DNA of 64,000 nucleotides, from contig CAYWEM010000004.1 of NCBI GenBank assembly GCA_964457225.1, positions 1-64,000 of the forward strand, given 5' to 3'. Below are positions 60,384-64,000 of this stretch, piece after piece. The stretch's first letter is position 1. The number at the start of each line of letters is the position of its first letter. The notes beneath the pieces are model-generated. The model had not been told where the DNA came from. It saw only the letters and a program-made list of their open reading frames with translations, and made no database searches. The translations under genes and the position numbers were made by a program. The DNA is from CAYWEM01 sp964457225. GTDB taxonomy: Bacteria > Acidobacteriota > Aminicenantia > UBA2199.

Positions 60384-61625
60384 ATGAAAAAAGAAAAAGA
60401 GGAAATTAAAAGACGAGATTTTTTAAAGATTTCAACTTCAGCGGCAGCCTTTGGATTTGCCGGCAGGCTGAGCGGCCGGCCGTTGCCGAGTGAAACGCCC
60501 GACAGCGTGGAAGAAGCCGCGGCCATGGTCGGTCGCCTGCCGAGAAGGAAGCTCGGTTACAGCGGCCGCGAAGTCTCAATCATAATCGGAGCCGGCGACC
60601 TGGCCCCGGCCCCGACCGAAGCGGCCATATTGTGCGGCATGAATTACTGGCACAAGGCCAATCGCTGGGCCGGACGCGGCACTCCGCCGGAAATACTGAA
60701 AAACCGGGAGGCCCATTACTGCCAGGTAAATGTCGACCGCATTGAGGGTAACCATGAAACCGGCCGTATAGATGAAGAATCCCATTACCAGTTCGTAAAA
60801 CAATCACTTCAGGAAACCGGCCTGCATTACTACGATGACATGCAGTTTCATTACGGGTACCATAACCGGGCCGAGATCAAGGCAAACCGGGGATTCGTGC
60901 GCGCCTTTGATCGGCTCAAAAAAGAAGGACTGGTCAAACACCTGTGTATCGCCCAACACGGCTACGCCGGCAATCCCCGGGTCCCCCACGGAGAAGCGGC
61001 CCCGGAAATCCTGGAAGCCCTGCTCGAAGACGGTTTGTACGAGCATGCCCAGTTCATATATTCCTACAACGCGGATCCGGCTCATGACGAATTCATGTTG
61101 CGGGCCCGGGAAAAGAATTTCGGCACAATCGCCATGAAGACGGCCCGCGGGCTGGGCCGCATGACCGAGGACCAGGCTTTCATGGCCTCCCTGCCGGCCG
61201 GCACCTCCCCGCACCAGGCCCTGGTCCGCTGGCTGACCACGGCCACCAGGCTGGACGCCGTGGTCATGAGGGTCAGGAACCTGCTTGAATTCAGTGACAG
61301 TTATTCCGGAGCCGGGCGTCCTCTCAGGGAAATTGACGCCCGGGCACTGGCCCTGATCAGCGAGCGCGCCGATCGTACCGCCTGCAGTCTCTGCACCTCC
61401 TGCCAGCCCCATTGCCCCCAGGGCATCCCCATAACCGAAATACTGCGATTCGAACGCTACGCCCTGGACGATCATGACTGGAACCGGGCCCGCAGGCTCT
61501 ATTCCACCCTGGACCGGCGAGCCGACAGCTGCACCTCCTGCGGTTCCTGCCGTGCTTTCTGTCCGCAGAGCCTGCCGATTCCCGAAAAACTGGCCGCCAC
61601 CCATGCCATGCTGAAAATTTCCTGA
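60384..61625 (+). CDS. Tat-exported aldo/keto reductase-like iron-sulfur protein
   Basis: The ATG at 60384 has AGGAGG six bases ahead; the 413-residue product opens with a twin-arginine signal (KRRDFLKIS). Residues 55-340 follow the aldo/keto reductase barrel (RKLGYSGREVSIIIGAGD...), but the usual catalytic Asp/Tyr segment reads GMNYWHKANRW. Residues 355-405 carry two clusters of cysteines, CSLCTSCQPHCPQG and CTSCGSCRAFCPQS, for two 4Fe-4S centres. It is likely to act in the periplasm as an electron-transfer or redox enzyme; substrate unknown. A standard NADPH reductase is less likely given the altered site. Confidence 0.82.
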   Translation: MKKEKEEIKRRDFLKISTSAAAFGFAGRLSGRPLPSETPDSVEEAAAMVGRLPRRKLGYSGREVSIIIGAGDLAPAPTEAAILCGMNYWHKANRWAGRGTPPEILKNREAHYCQVNVDRIEGNHETGRIDEESHYQFVKQSLQETGLHYYDDMQFHYGYHNRAEIKANRGFVRAFDRLKKEGLVKHLCIAQHGYAGNPRVPHGEAAPEILEALLEDGLYEHAQFIYSYNADPAHDEFMLRAREKNFGTIAMKTARGLGRMTEDQAFMASLPAGTSPHQALVRWLTTATRLDAVVMRVRNLLEFSDSYSGAGRPLREIDARALALISERADRTACSLCTSCQPHCPQGIPITEILRFERYALDDHDWNRARRLYSTLDRRADSCTSCGSCRAFCPQSLPIPEKLAATHAMLKIS

Positions 61626-61704
61626 CCCCCCCGCACCTGATTCCAATGGGAGTCCTGCAAAGCCGGGAAAAGCAACGGACATGGAAACTCTGTTTGACAC
61701 TCAA

Positions 61705-61733
61705 TTGACAGACGCCGTCCCCTCGGTTATAAG
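61705..61733 (+). promoter_or_regulatory. Promoter of the BtuFDC-like importer operon
   Basis: TTGACA at 61705-61710, 17-nt spacer, TATAAG at 61728-61733. The 5' leader is only about 20 nt and lacks a Shine-Dalgarno sequence, which leaves no room for a riboswitch downstream of this start. Confidence 0.7.
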
Positions 61734-61759
61734 TAAGACCTGAAAAACATTCTGCTGCA

Positions 61760-62599
61760 ATGAACTTTAACTCTTTAAAACCTTTCCTGTTGTTGATCGC
61801 CCTGCTCCCCAACCTTAGCCACGCGGCCGTTCCGCGGCGGGTGGTCAGCCTGGCCCCGGCCCTGACTGAAATGATCTACTATCTCGAGGCCGGAGACCGC
61901 CTGGTAGGCAGTACCCGTTTCTGCGACTACCCTCCCCAGGCCCTGGAAACCGCCAAAGTCGGCGGCTTGTTCGATTTGAACCTGGAAATTCTCAGTTCGC
62001 TGAGACCCGACCTGGTTTTACTTTACCCGGAGCAATCGGAACGCATTTCCGCCCTGAGTCGGCGCAGCAGGATGCTGACCCTGCCTCATTCCAGCCTGGA
62101 CGACATCTGGCTGTCTCTTCGTGAAATCAGCCGGGCCCTGGGCCTGGGACAGCGAGGCGCTGAAAAAGCCGCGGACTTGCGCCGGCAACTTCAAGCCATC
62201 TCAGCCGGCAGATCAGGCCGCCGTAAGCACAGCGTCCTGCTGGTGGCCGGACGCGATCCGGACCGGCTGCGCAACATGACCCTGATCGGCGGCCGCGATT
62301 TTCTGAACGAACTGCTGGCCTGCGCCGGCCTGGAAAACGCTTACCGCGGGGAAATCCCCTATCCCCAGGTCAGCATGGAATCGATTATCTACATGAACCC
62401 GGACCTGATCATAGAATTGTCGGCTTTTTATGAAGGCATAAGTGAAGAAAGAGTACTATCACTCTGGAGTCAGTTTTCACTGCTGAACGCAGTGCGCCAA
62501 AACAGGGTAAAAATCATCCGCGAGTCTTTCTGGCTCAGGCCGGGACCCCGGGTGGTGGAAATCGCTGCCGCCCTGGCCGCCCTGGCCGAAGATGATTGA
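61760..62599 (+). CDS. BtuF/FhuD-like substrate-binding protein
   Basis: A 279-residue precursor with a signal peptide (FLLLIALLPNLSHA). It has the two-lobe helical-backbone binding fold: RRVVSLAPALTEMIYYLEAGDRLVGSTRFCDYPPQA is the typical BtuF/HmuT opening, and NPDLIIEL plus VKIIRESFWLRPGPRVVEIAAAL are typical of the second lobe. The ligand is probably cobalamin or another corrinoid, with haem or a siderophore as alternatives. The ATPase gene overlaps by 8 nt. Confidence 0.85.
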   Translation: MNFNSLKPFLLLIALLPNLSHAAVPRRVVSLAPALTEMIYYLEAGDRLVGSTRFCDYPPQALETAKVGGLFDLNLEILSSLRPDLVLLYPEQSERISALSRRSRMLTLPHSSLDDIWLSLREISRALGLGQRGAEKAADLRRQLQAISAGRSGRRKHSVLLVAGRDPDRLRNMTLIGGRDFLNELLACAGLENAYRGEIPYPQVSMESIIYMNPDLIIELSAFYEGISEERVLSLWSQFSLLNAVRQNRVKIIRESFWLRPGPRVVEIAAALAALAEDD

Positions 62600-63347
62600 A
62601 GCCCGGGAAATTTACTGTCAAAGGGGCGGAACCAATGTACTGGCCGGGCTCAGCCTGGAAATAAAAGCCGGAGATTACTGGCTGGTTATCGGTTCAAACG
62701 GAGCCGGGAAAACCAGCCTGTTGCAAGCCCTGTGCGGCATGCTCCCGTTGAGCGCGGGAGAAATACTGCTCGAAGGCCGCCGCCTGGTCGAATGCAGCAG
62801 GCGGGCGATAGCCGGCCGCATCGCTTTTCTCCCCCAGTTCAGCGACTTTCCCCTGCCGCTGAGCGTCGAACAGATAGTTCTGGCCGGCCGTTATCCACAC
62901 CGCCCGCTTTTCGCCGAGTACAGCCGGCAGGATCTGGAACGATGCGCCGAGGTACTGCAGGAATTCGGCTTGGATTCCCTGGCCCGGCGGGAAATGTCCA
63001 CCCTGAGCAGCGGGGAGCAGAAGAAAGTCCTGTTGGCTTCGGCCCTGGTCCAGGATGTCGACCTGATAATGCTGGATGAGCCTCTGACCTTTCTGGACCC
63101 CCAGGCCACCTGCCAGCTTATTTCCAGGCTGGCCGGCCTGAACAGAGCGGGAAAAACCATACTGCTGGTCAGCCACCGGCTTGAGCTTTTTTTCAACCAG
63201 GCCAGCCATATCCTGGCCATGAACGCCGGACGATCCCTGTACGCCGGCCCCTCCGGATACCTGCCCGAGCTTTTTCAGCGCACCCTGCAAGTCAATTACC
63301 GCCCGCTGGCCGGCGATCCCCCGACCGGCCTCCAGCTCAATGTCTAA
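62592..63347 (+). CDS. FecE/BtuD-like ABC importer ATPase
   Basis: A 251-residue ATPase with Walker A GSNGAGKTS, Q-loop FLPQFSDF, signature LSSGEQKKVLLASAL, Walker B LIMLDEPLTFLDP and switch His in LVSHRLE. The segment VEQIVLAGRYPHR is typical of the iron-chelate/cobalamin class. It overlaps both neighbours by 8 nt, so the three subunits are translated together. Confidence 0.92.
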   Translation: MIEAREIYCQRGGTNVLAGLSLEIKAGDYWLVIGSNGAGKTSLLQALCGMLPLSAGEILLEGRRLVECSRRAIAGRIAFLPQFSDFPLPLSVEQIVLAGRYPHRPLFAEYSRQDLERCAEVLQEFGLDSLARREMSTLSSGEQKKVLLASALVQDVDLIMLDEPLTFLDPQATCQLISRLAGLNRAGKTILLVSHRLELFFNQASHILAMNAGRSLYAGPSGYLPELFQRTLQVNYRPLAGDPPTGLQLNV

Positions 63348-64000
63348 ATCTCCTTTTCTTTTACTGATAGTACTGGTCAGCCTGGTCCTGCTGGCCATAC
63401 TGCCCTTTTTCGGGGCTTCAGACTGGCAGAAAGAGTTGACCGTCAGCGACCAGGAAAAATCCTTCATCTTCTGGCAGCTGCGCCTGCCGCGCACCCTGCT
63501 GGGCTTCTGCGCCGGAGCGGTGCTGGCCCTGGCCGGCCTTATATTCCAGAATCTCTTCCGCAACGGCCTGGCTACACCCTATACCCTGGGCGTATCTTCA
63601 GGAGCCGCGGCCGGGGCCGTGGCCGCCCTGAAACTGCAATTGGGGTTTTCCTTCCTGGGTATGGGCGCAGTCCAGGCGGCCGGTTTTCTGGGCGGACTGG
63701 TTTCAGTCGGCCTGATCCTGCTGATCGCCCGTTCCATCCGTTCCTATGCCGTTTACACCCTGCTGATGGCCGGCATCGCCATCAACTTTTTCTTTTCCGC
63801 CCTGATCGTCCTGCTGCAATACCTCCAGGATTATGCTCACACCCTGTCTATCATGCGCTGGCTGATGGGTGGAGTTGAGACCAGCGGATATCGTGAACCA
63901 GCCCTGATGGCCGTGATTGCCGTCGTTTTCCTGCTGCTCAGCCTGCTGCTGCGCCGGGAACTTGTTTTGAGTGCAGCCGGCGACAGTTTCGCCGCCGGCA
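63340..64000 (+). CDS. FecCD/BtuC-like importer permease, 5' part (runs off window)
   Basis: The ATG at 63340 overlaps the ATPase stop by 8 nt and the frame is open for 220 codons to the window end. After a first helix (FLLLIVLVSLVLLAILPFF) comes the family motif FWQLRLPRTLLGFCAGAVLA, then GLIFQNLFRNGLATPYTLGVSSGAAAGA, which is diagnostic of FecCD permeases, and later MRWLMGG. It is the membrane channel of the cobalamin/siderophore importer. About a third of the protein lies outside the window. Confidence 0.93.
   Translation, partial: MSKSPFLLLIVLVSLVLLAILPFFGASDWQKELTVSDQEKSFIFWQLRLPRTLLGFCAGAVLALAGLIFQNLFRNGLATPYTLGVSSGAAAGAVAALKLQLGFSFLGMGAVQAAGFLGGLVSVGLILLIARSIRSYAVYTLLMAGIAINFFFSALIVLLQYLQDYAHTLSIMRWLMGGVETSGYREPALMAVIAVVFLLLSLLLRRELVLSAAGDSFAAG

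Noticed and set aside
61626..61759. Cobalamin riboswitch ahead of the BtuFDC-like genes
   Set aside because: The gap is short, has no convincing B12 box or conserved core, and the good promoter at 61705-61733 leaves only about 20 nt of leader.
1..64000. CRISPR arrays, tRNA and rRNA genes, prophage, toxin-antitoxin or restriction systems
   Set aside because: No regularly spaced repeats, tRNA-like cloverleaf or rRNA segments, phage structural genes or defence-gene pairs were found by reading; the only mobile signatures are the RAYT gene, the 192-bp repeats and the MITE-like element.

Overview
The window reads as a chromosomal stretch of a GC-rich, diderm, heterotrophic bacterium. Most proteins carry Sec signal peptides, one has a lipobox, and outer-membrane beta-barrel, TPR-kinase, VPS10/BNR-propeller, 6-bladed-propeller, M28 and GH127 families are abundant. 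That mixture is typical of Acidobacteriota-like lineages such as Candidatus Aminicenantes. The lineage is an inference; no rRNA or tRNA gene was seen to confirm it. Housekeeping promoters are easy to recognise (TTGACA-N17-TATAAT type), so the main sigma factor appears canonical.

Layout. 1-5.4 kb: the end of a radical SAM/SPASM maturase, a methyltransferase-like protein with a leaderless-looking promoter, a fusion of a periplasmic efflux adaptor with an outer-membrane barrel, and a secreted propeller protein closed by a strong terminator. 5.5-12.9 kb: a TPR-Ser/Thr kinase, acyl-CoA dehydrogenase, histidine ammonia-lyase, a YHS-like metal-binding protein, a MATE exporter and a cysteine-rich YkgJ-like protein. 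13.0-14.4 kb (minus): a secreted M28 peptidase. 14.6-25.9 kb: a tightly packed run of transporters (SLC13 and FucP-like), a ROK kinase, GH20, GH2 and GH92, which together look like a pathway for N-glycan (GlcNAc/mannose) breakdown. 26-35.4 kb: a large BNR/VPS10 propeller, then on the minus strand a Cache sensor, a second M28 peptidase and a GH127 enzyme.

35.4-40.9 kb is an accessory, visibly more A/T-rich block. Two 192-bp direct repeats, differing at one base, flank a PLP enzyme, a DUF3795 protein, a cupin, a 236-bp element with 19-bp terminal inverted repeats and a SWIM zinc-finger protein. A REP-associated (RAYT) transposase that carries REP-like sequence in its own reading frame follows, and then an HNH protein. 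40.9-50.4 kb: exported superoxide dismutase, an ornithine cyclodeaminase-family enzyme, a roughly 260-nt intergenic region that folds into one long nested hairpin (candidate structured RNA or palindromic element), DPP-IV-type peptidase, L-serine dehydratase, a small membrane protein, then PerR and KatG behind a perfect 17-bp palindromic operator. 50.5-58.4 kb: a glycosyltransferase and an MBL-fold protein, a small conserved protein, an ABC-2 exporter operon on the minus strand, and a divergent NarL-type two-component system. 58.4-64 kb: a propeller protein, a membrane protein, a Tat-exported aldo-keto-reductase-like iron-sulfur protein, and the start of a BtuFDC-like metal-chelate/cobalamin importer that runs off the window.

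Physiologically the set suggests an organism that digests proteins and glycoproteins outside the cell (M28, DPP-IV, GH20/GH2/GH92/GH127), imports sugars and ferments amino acids (HutH, serine dehydratase, acyl-CoA dehydrogenase), with a peroxide/superoxide defence set. The least explained parts are the nested hairpin at 42.73-42.99 kb, the promoter-bearing 192-bp repeats next to the RAYT gene, a 42-nt repeat shared by the two-component operon and a locus 2.8 kb away, and the adaptor-barrel fusion.
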